A stretch of DNA of 64,000 nucleotides. Origin: Pseudaminobacter sp040049255. GTDB lineage: Bacteria; Pseudomonadota; Alphaproteobacteria; Rhizobiales; Rhizobiaceae. Both the position numbers and the translations under genes were made by a program. Position 1 is the stretch's first letter, and each line of letters opens with the position of its first letter. A model generated the notes under the pieces. The model had not been told where the DNA came from and made no database searches. It saw only the letters and a list, made by a program, of their open reading frames with translations. Below are positions 17,514-26,253 of the stretch, piece by piece. The stretch lies in assembly GCF_040049255.1 (NCBI RefSeq), contig NZ_JBDZDR010000003.1, positions 248,001-312,000 on the forward strand, in the 5' to 3' direction.

Positions 17514-18134
17514 ATGCGCATGAAACCACTTGCCGTCGCTGCCAGCCTTGCACTTGCGCTGGCCGCCGCCGGATGCGCCAGCGATGGTACGTTCAAGGTG
17601 TTCTCGTCGGATTACGGCGCGCGGGTGGATGCCGGTTACCAGTTGCCGTCGGTGCCGATCTACAAGGTCGACAAGAAATACCATCGCCAGATCGTGCGTT
17701 ACGACACCGCCGAGCGGCCCGGCACCATCATCGTCGATACGGCCAACAAGTTCCTCTATTTTGTCATGCCGGAAGGCAAGGCCGTGCGCTACGGCATCGG
17801 CGTCGGACGCCAGGGCTTCGAGTGGCGCGGCACCGCGCGGGTTGCGCTGAAGCGCGAATGGCCGAGATGGACGCCGCCCTCAGAAATGATCGGCCGCCAG
17901 CCGGAGCTCGCCAAGTGGCGCGGCGGCATGCCGCCCGGCCTGACCAATCCGCTCGGCGCGCGCGCGCTTTACCTGTTCAACAATGGCGGCGATTCCGGCT
18001 ACCGCCTGCATGGCACGCCCGAATGGTCTTCCATCGGCAAGGCCATGTCTTCGGGCTGCATCCGCCTGATGAACCAGGACATCATCGATCTCTACGAGCG
18101 CGCCGAAACCGGCGCCAAGGTGATCGTGATCTGA
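17514..18134 (+). CDS. L,D-transpeptidase lipoprotein (YkuD/ErfK domain)
   Basis: The product is 206 residues. A lipoprotein signal ends in the lipobox LAAAGC, with the lipidated cysteine at C21. The YkuD domain runs from about residue 70, with catalytic motif HGTPEW at H166 and SSGCIR with nucleophile C182. Such enzymes make 3-3 peptidoglycan cross-links or attach proteins to the wall in the periplasm, and Rhizobiales carry many of them. A strong terminator follows. The ATG at 17520 is an alternative start. Confidence 0.93.
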   Translation: MRMKPLAVAASLALALAAAGCASDGTFKVFSSDYGARVDAGYQLPSVPIYKVDKKYHRQIVRYDTAERPGTIIVDTANKFLYFVMPEGKAVRYGIGVGRQGFEWRGTARVALKREWPRWTPPSEMIGRQPELAKWRGGMPPGLTNPLGARALYLFNNGGDSGYRLHGTPEWSSIGKAMSSGCIRLMNQDIIDLYERAETGAKVIVI

Positions 18135-18210
18135 GGACCCGAATGGGCCGGCCCCGTCAGCGGGGCGCAAAGGTTTTATGCGAGCCGTCTCGGCAACAGG
18201 ACGTCGCAAC

Positions 18211-18246
18211 AAAAAACCGGGCTCCTGGAGCCCGGTTTTTTGTTTT
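18211..18246 (+). terminator. Rho-independent terminator after the L,D-transpeptidase gene
   Basis: The stem ACCGGGCTC-CTG-GAGCCCGGT is flanked by A-run and T-run (GGTTTTTTGTTTTT). It could act in both directions, ending the transpeptidase transcript and the convergent nifU-like transcript. Confidence 0.92.
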
Positions 18247-18270
18247 TCATCGAGGCTATCGAGGCAGCGA

Positions 18271-18846
18271 TCAGGAAACCTGCTCCACGTGCTCCACCTC
18301 GGGCACGAAGTGGCGCAGCAGATTCTGGATGCCGTGCTTCAGCGTCGCGGTGGAGGAGGGGCAGCCTGCGCAGGCGCCCTTCATGTGCAGGAACACGGTG
18401 CCGTTCTCATAGCCGCGGAAGGTGATGTCGCCGCCGTCCTGCGCCACGGCCGGGCGCACGCGCGTATCCAGCAGCTCCTTGATGGTGGCCACGATCTCGG
18501 TGTCGGCCTCGTCGAAGAACTCGCCGGTGACATCGGCATGCGCGGCGGCCGCATGGCCGCCCACGGCCATCACCGGCGCGCCCGACATGAAATGCTCCAT
18601 GATGGCGCCCAGGATCGCCGGCTTCAGGTGCTGCCAGTCGGGGCCGTCCTTGGAAACGGTGATGAAGTCGTAGCCGAAGAACACGCCGGTCACGCCGGGA
18701 ATCTCGAACAGCCGGCCGGCCAGCGGCGAAGCCTGGCCTGCCGCCTCGGCATCGCGGAAATCGGCAGTGCCCTGCGTCAGCACTTCCTTGCCGGGCAGGA
18801 ATTTCAGCGTGGCGGGGTTGGGGGTCGCCTCGGTCTGGATGAACAT
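18271..18846 (-). CDS. NifU-family Fe-S scaffold protein (Nfu)
   Basis: The product is 191 residues. The N-terminal Nfu domain begins MFIQTEATPNPATLKFLPG, typical of alphaproteobacterial and mitochondrial Nfu. The C-terminal NifU domain carries the cluster-binding CxxC at C159 and C162 (GACAGCPSS). It delivers [4Fe-4S] clusters to target enzymes. ATG 18846 is chosen because GGAG lies eight bases upstream and homologues begin MFIQTE. An Irr-type palindrome lies 27 bases upstream of the start. usp and trpS lie upstream on the same strand. Confidence 0.95.
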   Translation of the reverse strand: MFIQTEATPNPATLKFLPGKEVLTQGTADFRDAEAAGQASPLAGRLFEIPGVTGVFFGYDFITVSKDGPDWQHLKPAILGAIMEHFMSGAPVMAVGGHAAAAHADVTGEFFDEADTEIVATIKELLDTRVRPAVAQDGGDITFRGYENGTVFLHMKGACAGCPSSTATLKHGIQNLLRHFVPEVEHVEQVS

Positions 18847-18872
18847 GGCCGTTTCTCCGCGCATTTCAGTAG

Positions 18873-18889
18873 TTTGGAACTATTCTAAA
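18873..18889 (-). promoter_or_regulatory. Candidate iron control element (Irr box) upstream of the nifU-like gene
   Basis: TTTGGAACTATTCTAAA fits the dyad TTTRGAA-NNN-TTCYAAA, close to the iron control element bound by Irr in Rhizobiales. It lies 27 bases before the ATG on the minus strand, where repression or activation is plausible. The sequence is seen directly; binding by Irr is inferred. Confidence 0.65.
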
Positions 18890-18957
18890 TAAGCCTTGTG
18901 GCCGCGACATTCAAGCCGCGCCTGCATCCGGCGGGACGCTTTCGCTCGATTGGTCGC

Positions 18958-19449
18958 TCAGGCCAGGCTTTCCAGTTCCTCGTCGGAGAGGTTCTGCGGC
19001 ACAACCGTGACCGGAATGGGGAAGGCCGCGCCCTTGCCGGCGATGGAAGCCACCAGCGGCCCCGGCCCCTCCTTGGAGGCGCCGGCGGCTAGCACCAGAA
19101 TGGCGATGTCCTGGTCTTCCTCGATCAGCTGGTGGATCTGTTCCGAAGTCTTGCCCTCGCGCACCACCAGCTCCGGCTCGATGCCCAGCTTCTCGCGCAC
19201 CTTTGCCGCATAGCCGTCCAGCGCCGTGTTGGCATTGGCGACGGCCTCCTCGCGCATGATCTTTTCCACTCCCAGCCAGTGCTGGAAGTCGCTCGGCTCG
19301 ATGGCGTAGAGCAGCACCACCACGCCGCCGGTGTTCTTGGCGCGGTAGGAGGCATAGCTCACGGCGCGTTCGCATTCCGGCGTATCGTCAATGATCGCCA
19401 GGAACTTGCGTCGGTGTCCGGCTTCGCGACTGAGACGCTTAGAGACCAT
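18958..19449 (-). CDS. Universal stress protein (UspA family)
   Basis: The product is 163 residues with one Usp domain. It begins KFLAIIDDTPECERAVSYA and continues with VVLLYAI. The ILVLAAGASKEGPGPLV region matches the ATP-loop position but lacks the exact G-x2-G-x9-G(S/T) pattern, so nucleotide binding is uncertain. It lies between trpS and the nifU-like gene on the same strand, an order known from Rhizobiales. Its specific role is not known. Confidence 0.88.
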   Translation of the reverse strand: MVSKRLSREAGHRRKFLAIIDDTPECERAVSYASYRAKNTGGVVVLLYAIEPSDFQHWLGVEKIMREEAVANANTALDGYAAKVREKLGIEPELVVREGKTSEQIHQLIEEDQDIAILVLAAGASKEGPGPLVASIAGKGAAFPIPVTVVPQNLSDEELESLA

Positions 19450-19533
19450 GTGCCAACCTTGTTGCGGGACCGCCCGTTCCGGCGCAATTTGCCACTCGCG
19501 CCGGACCTCCGCAAGCGGTCTGCTTGGAAACGC

Positions 19534-20601
19534 TCAATTGTTGAGCAGACCGATGATCTCATGCACGTTCTTCATCGTGCCTTCGGCGATCACGCGCGCA
19601 CGGTCGCCGCCATCGCGCAGCACGCTGTCGATATAGCCGGGATCGGCCATCAGGCGACGCATCTCGTCGGCGACCGGTGCGAGCTTCTCGACCGCGAGGT
19701 CCGCCAGTGCCGGCTTGAACACCGAGAACTGCTGGCCGGCGAACTCCTTGAGCACGCCCTCTTTCGTCATGTCCGCGAGGCCGGCATAGATGCCGACCAG
19801 GTTCTCGGCCTCGGGTCGGCTGGCAAGTCCGTCTACCTCGCTCGGCAGCGCCTCCGGATCGGTCTTGGCCTTCTTGATCTTCTTCGAGATCGTGTCGGCA
19901 TCGTCGGTCAGGTTGATGCGCGAAAGGTCGGACGGGTCCGACTTCGACATCTTCTTGGAGCCGTCGCGCAGCGACATGATGCGCGCGGCCGGGCCGCCGA
20001 TGATCGGCTCGGTAATCGGGAAGAAGCCGTTCACCTTCTCCTCGCCCATCATCATCTCGACGCCGAGGCCGAGCTCGGCGATGCGGGCGGAGAAGTCGTT
20101 GTTGAATTTCTGGGCGATGTCGCGGGTCAGCTCGAGGTGCTGCTTCTGGTCTTCGCCGACCGGCACATGGGTGGCGCGGTAGAGCAGGATGTCGGCCGCC
20201 ATCAGGCTCGGATAGGCGAGCAGGCCGAGCGAGGCGTTCTCGCGGTCCTTGCCGGCCTTGTCCTTGAACTGCGTCATGCGGTTCATCCAGCCGATGCGCG
20301 CCACGCAGTTGAATATCCAGGCGAGCTCGGCGTGCTGCAACACGCGGGCCTGGTTGAACACGATGTGCTTCTTCGGGTCGATGCCGGATGCCAGGAAAGC
20401 CGCGGTGATCGAGCGCGTCTGGCCAGCAAGGTCGTCATGGACAAGCTGGGCGGTCAGCGAATGCAGGTCGACGACGCAATAGATGCATTCGTTGCTTTCC
20501 TGCAGGGCGACGAACTTGCGGATCGCGCCGAGATAGTTGCCGAGATGAAGATTGCCAGTGGGCTGGACGCCAGAAAAGACGAGCGGCTTGAATTCGTTCA
20601 T
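19534..20601 (-). CDS. trpS: Tryptophanyl-tRNA synthetase
   Basis: The product is 355 residues, normal for bacterial TrpS. The HIGH-type motif is HLGN (residues 19-22, in GNLHLGNYLGA) and KMSKS is exact at residues 217-221. It charges tRNA-Trp in the cytoplasm. ATG 20601 is chosen for the GAGGA ribosome site upstream and because MNEFKPLVFSGVQPTG is the natural start. It is downstream of murJ on the minus strand, with the plus-strand vapBC pair placed between them. Confidence 0.98.
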   Translation of the reverse strand: MNEFKPLVFSGVQPTGNLHLGNYLGAIRKFVALQESNECIYCVVDLHSLTAQLVHDDLAGQTRSITAAFLASGIDPKKHIVFNQARVLQHAELAWIFNCVARIGWMNRMTQFKDKAGKDRENASLGLLAYPSLMAADILLYRATHVPVGEDQKQHLELTRDIAQKFNNDFSARIAELGLGVEMMMGEEKVNGFFPITEPIIGGPAARIMSLRDGSKKMSKSDPSDLSRINLTDDADTISKKIKKAKTDPEALPSEVDGLASRPEAENLVGIYAGLADMTKEGVLKEFAGQQFSVFKPALADLAVEKLAPVADEMRRLMADPGYIDSVLRDGGDRARVIAEGTMKNVHEIIGLLNN

Positions 20602-20633
20602 GATGTCCTCGTGGCTTGTGGAGGGCCGTTTGA

Positions 20634-20676
20634 GCATGATCCCGAAAAGTTGCAGACTTTTCGGTCTGAATCATGC
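20634..20676. repeat. Short palindromic repeat upstream of trpS
   Basis: The half GCATGATCCCGAAAAGT faces ACTTTTCGGTCTGAATCATGC around TGCAG, giving an imperfect 43-base dyad. It has the form of a GCATGAT-type intergenic palindrome recalled from Mesorhizobium-type genomes. It sits in the trpS leader. Confidence 0.65.
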
Positions 20677-20803
20677 GGCTAGGAGAATGCGCGCGGCGAA
20701 AATCGATGCGCGCTTATGAACGATGGCGCGGGCGAGAGCAAGATGGGCCCGCCACAAAGGGCAACAAGAAACCCTCGATTAAGGCGAGATCGGTGACTAT
20801 ATG

Positions 20804-20819
20804 TGTAGCTCATGCTATG
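20804..20819 (+). promoter_or_regulatory. Candidate operator of the vapBC pair
   Basis: The small dyad TAGC-TCAT-GCTA (20806-20817) lies 20 bases before vapB, and GTGTAGC (20804-20810) recurs directly before the vapB start at 20831-20837. Antitoxins of this type usually autoregulate at such repeats. The dyad is short, so this is tentative. Confidence 0.35.
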
Positions 20820-20837
20820 TAGAGGCAGAGGTGTAGC

Positions 20838-21083
20838 ATGACGATCAACATCACCAACAAGGAGGCCGACAAGCTCACGCGCACTTTCGCGCAGATGGAG
20901 GGCGTCGGGCTCACCGAAGCGATTGTCATTGCCATGAACGAGGCGCTGGCGCGCCGGCGCAATAGCGAAAGTCCTGTCGAAACGGCAGCGCGGCTTCGAA
21001 GCGAATTTGGAATTCAATTGACCGAGCAGGCACGCCAGCCATTGCCCCGTTCGGTCTATGACGAATTGTCCGGTGATGACTAA
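20838..21083 (+). CDS. vapB: VapB-type antitoxin
   Basis: The product is 81 residues. The N-terminal part (MTINITNKEADKLTRTFAQ) fits the Rv0623-like antitoxin family whose first strand and helices bind DNA. The C-terminal tail (LPRSVYDELSGDD) would wrap the toxin. GAGG at 20828-20831 serves as ribosome site. The stop overlaps the toxin start by one base (TAATG), which couples the pair. It lies in the gap between murJ and trpS but on the opposite strand, suggesting later acquisition. Confidence 0.85.
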   Translation: MTINITNKEADKLTRTFAQMEGVGLTEAIVIAMNEALARRRNSESPVETAARLRSEFGIQLTEQARQPLPRSVYDELSGDD

Positions 21084-21487
21084 TGTTCATCGACGCCGCT
21101 GCCATAGTCGCAATTCTGAGCGATGAGCCGGAAGCAGCTCGTTGTGCGGCAGCGATAGTCGAAGCCGAAAATCCATTCACTTCAGCCATTGCAGTATGGG
21201 AAGCGGCGATGGCGCTTGCGCGCCCCGAGAAGCTTGCGGCGCCGGTCGATCTGACATCTCGCATTGTCACGCGGTTTCTCGACGAGCGCGGAATCGCTCT
21301 TCGTGAACTCCCACCTGGAGAAGAGTCTGTATCGCTCTCCATCGAGGCGGCCTCGCGCTTTCGCAGCAATGCGATCCGCCTGAACATGGCGGACTGTTTC
21401 CATTATGCATGTGCCCGATACTACGGCGCGCCAATGCTCTCCACCGCAGACGAATTCCGGCTGACCGATCTGGAGACGGTTCCGTAG
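21083..21487 (+). CDS. vapC: VapC-type PIN-domain ribonuclease toxin
   Basis: The product is 134 residues. The four acidic PIN residues can be placed: D4 (MFIDAAA), E40 (VWEAAM), D104 (NMADCFHYA) and D123 (STADEF). VapC toxins cleave specific RNAs, often tRNA or rRNA, unless bound by VapB. The gene reads intact and its active site is complete, so the pair is probably functional. The target is unknown. Confidence 0.9.
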   Translation: MFIDAAAIVAILSDEPEAARCAAAIVEAENPFTSAIAVWEAAMALARPEKLAAPVDLTSRIVTRFLDERGIALRELPPGEESVSLSIEAASRFRSNAIRLNMADCFHYACARYYGAPMLSTADEFRLTDLETVP

Positions 21488-21569
21488 GCTCGGGACTGAT
21501 CGTCCGCATGGGCGCGCGGTGATAGGGGGCCGAGGAAATCCGTCCGCACGCCGCCTGACTTGGGCGCCT

Positions 21570-23156
21570 CTATTCCACCGCCTGCGAGCTTGCCGCGCCG
21601 CGCCTGATGTTGCGGCGGATCATGCCGAGATCGGCGCCGCCGATGCCGAAGGCGACACCGAAATAGACGATTGTCGCGCCGGTGACGAGGACCGCCAGCG
21701 TCAGTGCCTGGGTGTGGAGCGGGGCGGAGGAGGCGAGGTAGGGCTCCAGCCGTCCCGCCGCCACATGCAGCGCGCCGGCCATCACGGCCGCCGCCAGAAC
21801 CAGCCGTGGAATGCGGGTCAGAAGTGGGATGTCGGTGCCCCAATGCCCGCGCCGGATCAGCACATAGAGCAGCATGGCCGCGTTGACCCAGCCGGCCACG
21901 GCCGAGGCGGTGGCGATGCCGGGCGCGCCCATGCTCGGAAACAGGGCGAGCGCCAGCGAGATGTTCACCGCCACCGAGACGGCGGCGAAAACCATGGGCG
22001 TGCGCGTGTCCTCGCGCGCGAAATAACCGGGCGTGAACGCCTTGATCAGCACGAAGGCGGGCAGGCCGAGGCCGAAGATCGCAAGGATCGCCGACACGGT
22101 TGGCGTGCTGTTGCTAGCGGCGAATGCGCCGCGCTCGTAGAGCACGCGGATGATCGGCTCCGATATCACCAGCAGCGCCGCAGCCGCTGGCAAGGTCAGA
22201 AACAGCGTGAACTCGACCGAGCGGTTCTGCAGGTTGGCCGCCTCGCGGTGATTGCCCGCCTTCAGCGCCCGCGCCAGTTCCGGCAGCAGCACTATGGCGA
22301 CCGCGATGCCCACCACGCCGAGCGGCAGCTGGTAGACGCGGTCGGCATAGGCGAGCGAGGAAACCGCGCTCGCCTGGCCGGAGGCGATCGCCGTACCGAT
22401 GAGCTGGTTGATCTGGGTGATGCCGCCGGTCACGGCGGCCGGAAAGGCCAGCACCAGCAGCCGCTTCACGTTCGGGGTCAGGTGCGGCCGGCGAAAGCCG
22501 ATCGAGATGCCGGCATTGCGCACCGCGCCCCACACGATTGCGAGCTGCACCAGGCCGGCGGCCAGCACACCCCAGGCCAGCGCATAGCCCACCGTCAGCC
22601 CGTCATGGCCCTTGTACCAGGCATAGCCCAGCACGCCGATGAGGATGACGTTGAGAAACACCGGCGCGATCGCGGCGGCGAAATAGCGGCGCAGCGAATT
22701 CAGCATGCCGCTCATCATCGCCGCCAGCGACATGCACATCAGATAGGGGAACATGATGGTGGCGAGCGCGACGGTGAGGTCGAATTTCTGTGGGTTCTGG
22801 GTGAAACCGGGCGCCACGATGGTCGACACCAGCAGCGGCATCGCCAGTTCCATCAGGATGGTGAGCGCGATCAGCACGGTGAAGAGCACGCCGAACACCT
22901 CCTCCGAGAAGCGCTTGGCGCCCTCATTGCCGTTGGCCTCGATCTCCTTGGCAAACAGCGGCACGAAGGCGGCGTTGAAGGCGCCCTCGGCAAACAGCCG
23001 CCGGAAGGTGTTGGGAAACTGGAAGGCTGCGTTGAAGGCGTCGGCGATAGGCCCGGTGCCAAGGGCGGCTGCCATCAGCATCTCGCGGGTGAAGCCGAAT
23101 ATGCGGCTCATCAGCGTGCCGGATGCGACGGTGGCGAATTTCTTGACCAGGCTCAT
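21570..23156 (-). CDS. murJ: Lipid II flippase MurJ (MviN)
   Basis: The product is 528 residues with about fourteen hydrophobic segments. It opens with the MviN hallmark SRIFGFTREMLMAAALGTG and continues with ADAFNAAFQFPNTFRRLFAEGAFN. It moves lipid-linked peptidoglycan precursor across the inner membrane and is normally essential. It follows glnD on the same strand with an 82-base gap, an order conserved in Rhizobiales. Confidence 0.97.
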   Translation of the reverse strand: MSLVKKFATVASGTLMSRIFGFTREMLMAAALGTGPIADAFNAAFQFPNTFRRLFAEGAFNAAFVPLFAKEIEANGNEGAKRFSEEVFGVLFTVLIALTILMELAMPLLVSTIVAPGFTQNPQKFDLTVALATIMFPYLMCMSLAAMMSGMLNSLRRYFAAAIAPVFLNVILIGVLGYAWYKGHDGLTVGYALAWGVLAAGLVQLAIVWGAVRNAGISIGFRRPHLTPNVKRLLVLAFPAAVTGGITQINQLIGTAIASGQASAVSSLAYADRVYQLPLGVVGIAVAIVLLPELARALKAGNHREAANLQNRSVEFTLFLTLPAAAALLVISEPIIRVLYERGAFAASNSTPTVSAILAIFGLGLPAFVLIKAFTPGYFAREDTRTPMVFAAVSVAVNISLALALFPSMGAPGIATASAVAGWVNAAMLLYVLIRRGHWGTDIPLLTRIPRLVLAAAVMAGALHVAAGRLEPYLASSAPLHTQALTLAVLVTGATIVYFGVAFGIGGADLGMIRRNIRRGAASSQAVE

Positions 23157-23238
23157 GCGTGCGGCGATCCGTCTTGATGAAGCATTGTTTCCCGTTTGCG
23201 CTGCCGCTGCGTTGTCGGTTTTTCGGACATGGCGCCCA

Positions 23239-26037
23239 CTACACCGCAGCCTTGGCCTTAACGGCGCGCTGCGCGGCCTCGCCCTGCAGCGTCGTCAGCA
23301 GCCTGTCGCGAATGGCCTGCTGCCGGGTGGGGTTGTCGATCTTCTGGCCGGTCAGGTCGGTCACGTAGAAGGTGTCGATCACCTTCTCGCCGAAGGTGGT
23401 GATGTGGGCCGAGGCGATGTCGAGCGACAGGTCCGACAGCGCTCCGGTGATTTCCGACAACAGGCCGGGCCGGTCGAGACAGTGCACGTCGATGACCGTG
23501 AAGCGGTTGGACAGCGTGTTGCGGATGTCCACGCGCGGCTCGCGGCGGAAGGCCTTGGCGCCGCGCTTCGGGCGGCCGCGTCTCTCGATCATCTCCGGCA
23601 GCCAGGCCCTTCCCGCCAGCACGTCCTCGATCAGCCGGCCGACACGCTCGGCGCGCCGCCGCTCGTCCTCGTCCATGTCGAATTCGCGGTTGATCAAAAT
23701 CGTGTCCAACGCCCGCCCGTCGGAAGTGGTGAAGATCTGCGCGTCGACGATGTTGGCGCCGGCCGCCGCACAGGCGCCGGCGATCACGGAGAGCAGGCGC
23801 GGGTGGTCGGGCGCCAGCACGGTGATCTCGGTCACCGCCTCGAACTCGTGCGTCCTGACCATGGTGGCGAGCTTGCGGCCCTGCGCATCCGCCATGCGAA
23901 TGAACTCGGCATGCCGCACCTGGTCGTTGGGGTCGACGGCCAGCAGGTAGTTTTCGTAATGCAGGTCCATCAGCCGCTTGCGCGCGTCCTCCGGCCATTG
24001 GGAGAGTGCGGCGTCCAGCGCCGCGCGGGCCTCGGCCGCCCGCTGCGCGCGCGACACTTCCGAGAAGCCGCCGGTCAGCAAAAGCTCGGTCTCGTAGTAG
24101 AGCGTGCGCAGAAGCTGGCCCTTCCAGCCGTTCCACACGCCCGGTCCCACGCCGCGTATGTCGCAGACGGTGAGGATGAGCAGGAGCTTCATGCGCTCCA
24201 CCGACTGCACCACGTCGGCGAAATCCTCGATGGTCTTGCGGTCGTTGAGGTCGCGCGTCTGCGCCGTCATCGACATGACCAGGTGCTTCTCCACCAGCCA
24301 GGCCACCGTCTCGGTGTCGGCTGGGGACAGGCCCATATGCGGGCAGATGCGCCGGGCAATTTTTGCGCCGGCTTCGGAATGATCCTCGGGCCGACCCTTG
24401 GCGATGTCGTGCAGAAGCACCGCCACGTAGAGCGCCTCGCGCTTCTTCTTCAGCCCTTCCATCAGCGAGTGCGACAACGGGTGGATCTTCTCGCCGCCGC
24501 CGCGCTCGAGTTCCGACAGCACGCCGATGCAGCGCAGCAGGTGCTCGTCCACCGTGTAGTGGTGGTACATGTTGAACTGCATCATCGCGACGATGCGGCC
24601 GAAGTCCGGGATCAGCTTGCCGAGCAGCCCGGCTTCGTTCATGCGCCGCATGTTGAGCTCGGGGTTGCGGTCCGAGGTCAGCACGTCGAGGAACAGCCGG
24701 TTGGCTTCCTTGTTGCGGCGCAGGTTCTTGTCGACAAGCGACAGCGAGCGGGTCAGCAGCTTCAGCGCGTCGGGGTGGTATTCCAGCCCGTGCTTGTCGG
24801 CGAACCAGAACAGCCTCAAGAGGTTCACCGGATCGCGCACGAAGACCTGGTCATCGGCCACGTTGATGCGGTGGTTGTCGACGATGAAGTCGCTGGTGCC
24901 GGCAAGCTTGCGCTGGCGTCGCGTGAAGGTCGGGAAGAGGTGGTTGAGGCCCGGCACGTGCTTGGCCTGCTCCTCTTCCAGCCCGGCGCAGAAGATGCGC
25001 GTCAGGTCGCCCACCGTCTTGGCGATCAGGAAGTAGTGCTTCATGAAGCGCTCGACCGCAGACAGGCCGGGGTGGCTGGTGTAGCCCAGCCGCTCGGCGA
25101 TGTCGCGCTGGATGTCGAAATGCAGCCTTTCCTCGCTCTTGCCGGTCAGGAAGTGCATGTGGCAGCGGACCGCCCAGAGAAAATCCTCGGCCTTCAGGAA
25201 CTGGTTGTATTCGGCGCGGGTAAGCACGCCCTTGCCCACCAGCTCCTCGCCGCTGCGCACGCGGTAGAAATACTTGCCGATCCAGAACAGCGTCTGCAGG
25301 TCGCGCAGGCCGCCCTTGCCGTCCTTGACGTTGGGCTCGACCAGGTAGCGGCTTTCGCCGCCCTTGGTGTGGCGCTCGTCGCGCTCGGCCAGCTTGGCGT
25401 GGACGAATTCGGGCCCGGTGCCCTTCACCACCGATTTGTCGAAGCGGGTGAGCAGTTCGCCATAGAGCTTCTCCTCGCCCCACAGGAAGCGCGCGTCGAG
25501 GATCGCGGTGCGGATGGTGATGTCCTCGCGCGACAGGCGCAGGCATTCGTCGATGTTGCGGGTGGCGTGGCCGACCTTCAGCCCCATGTCCCACAGCATG
25601 TAGAGCATGTATTCCACCACCTGCTCGCCCCAGGGCGTCTGCTTGTAGGGCAGCAGGAACAGCAGGTCGATGTCGGAGCCGGGCGCCAGCGTGCCGCGGC
25701 CATAGCCGCCCACCGCCACCACCGCCATGCGCTCGGCGGAAGAAGGGTTTCGGGCGTGGTAGACATGGGTGGCGGCGAAGTCGTAGAGCGCGCGGATCAG
25801 CTCGTCCATCAGGTGCGAGAGCCGCGCCGCGCAGGCCGCGCCGCTGCCATCCTCGCGCAGCATGCGCTCGGCAATCGCCCGCCCGGCCGCGTTGCGCTCC
25901 TTCAGAAGCTTCAGCACGCCCAAGCGCACCTGCGCGCCCGCCCCGTCGCCGCCGGTCTCGGCCGTCAGCGCCGTCAGGTCGCAGCGCAGCTCTGCGCCGT
26001 CGATCAGGTCCTCGAGCTTCAGGGGTATCTTCGCCAT
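23239..26037 (-). CDS. glnD: PII uridylyltransferase / uridylyl-removing enzyme
   Basis: The product is 932 residues, full length. Domains in order are a nucleotidyltransferase with GGYGRGTLAPGSDIDLLF (near residues 107-124), a PII-uridylyltransferase linker, an HD hydrolase domain with LLHDIAKG (near 538-545), and two C-terminal ACT domains (about 740 and 850, with VLAPDHPRLLSVIAGA and CLDRPGLLSEITGA). It senses glutamine and sets the uridylylation of PII proteins, controlling nitrogen regulation. A divergent Hsp70-type gene lies across a 216-base gap. Confidence 0.98.
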   Translation of the reverse strand: MAKIPLKLEDLIDGAELRCDLTALTAETGGDGAGAQVRLGVLKLLKERNAAGRAIAERMLREDGSGAACAARLSHLMDELIRALYDFAATHVYHARNPSSAERMAVVAVGGYGRGTLAPGSDIDLLFLLPYKQTPWGEQVVEYMLYMLWDMGLKVGHATRNIDECLRLSREDITIRTAILDARFLWGEEKLYGELLTRFDKSVVKGTGPEFVHAKLAERDERHTKGGESRYLVEPNVKDGKGGLRDLQTLFWIGKYFYRVRSGEELVGKGVLTRAEYNQFLKAEDFLWAVRCHMHFLTGKSEERLHFDIQRDIAERLGYTSHPGLSAVERFMKHYFLIAKTVGDLTRIFCAGLEEEQAKHVPGLNHLFPTFTRRQRKLAGTSDFIVDNHRINVADDQVFVRDPVNLLRLFWFADKHGLEYHPDALKLLTRSLSLVDKNLRRNKEANRLFLDVLTSDRNPELNMRRMNEAGLLGKLIPDFGRIVAMMQFNMYHHYTVDEHLLRCIGVLSELERGGGEKIHPLSHSLMEGLKKKREALYVAVLLHDIAKGRPEDHSEAGAKIARRICPHMGLSPADTETVAWLVEKHLVMSMTAQTRDLNDRKTIEDFADVVQSVERMKLLLILTVCDIRGVGPGVWNGWKGQLLRTLYYETELLLTGGFSEVSRAQRAAEARAALDAALSQWPEDARKRLMDLHYENYLLAVDPNDQVRHAEFIRMADAQGRKLATMVRTHEFEAVTEITVLAPDHPRLLSVIAGACAAAGANIVDAQIFTTSDGRALDTILINREFDMDEDERRRAERVGRLIEDVLAGRAWLPEMIERRGRPKRGAKAFRREPRVDIRNTLSNRFTVIDVHCLDRPGLLSEITGALSDLSLDIASAHITTFGEKVIDTFYVTDLTGQKIDNPTRQQAIRDRLLTTLQGEAAQRAVKAKAAV

Positions 26038-26253
26038 GCCTGAGTAAAAGCCTCGCTTTGAGGGCGGCGTCTAGCGCTTTTTTCGCCGGCCGGGTATGGG
26101 GCGCGTCTGCGGCGCCTTTAGGGCGGCAACATTGTCGCAATTGCGTCGGCGCAGGTCAAAAAATCGGCCCCTAGTCTCGACATTGCCGCACGGCTTGTGT
26201 AACCGCGACACCTCCCCCGCGCCGGGCCTCATCTCGCACAAGGAAAGCATCCC

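Noticed and set aside
22753..26043. 1096-codon plus-strand ORF opposite glnD and part of murJ
   Set aside because: GlnD shows nucleotidyltransferase, HD and ACT motifs on the other strand; the long open frame is a GC-skew effect.
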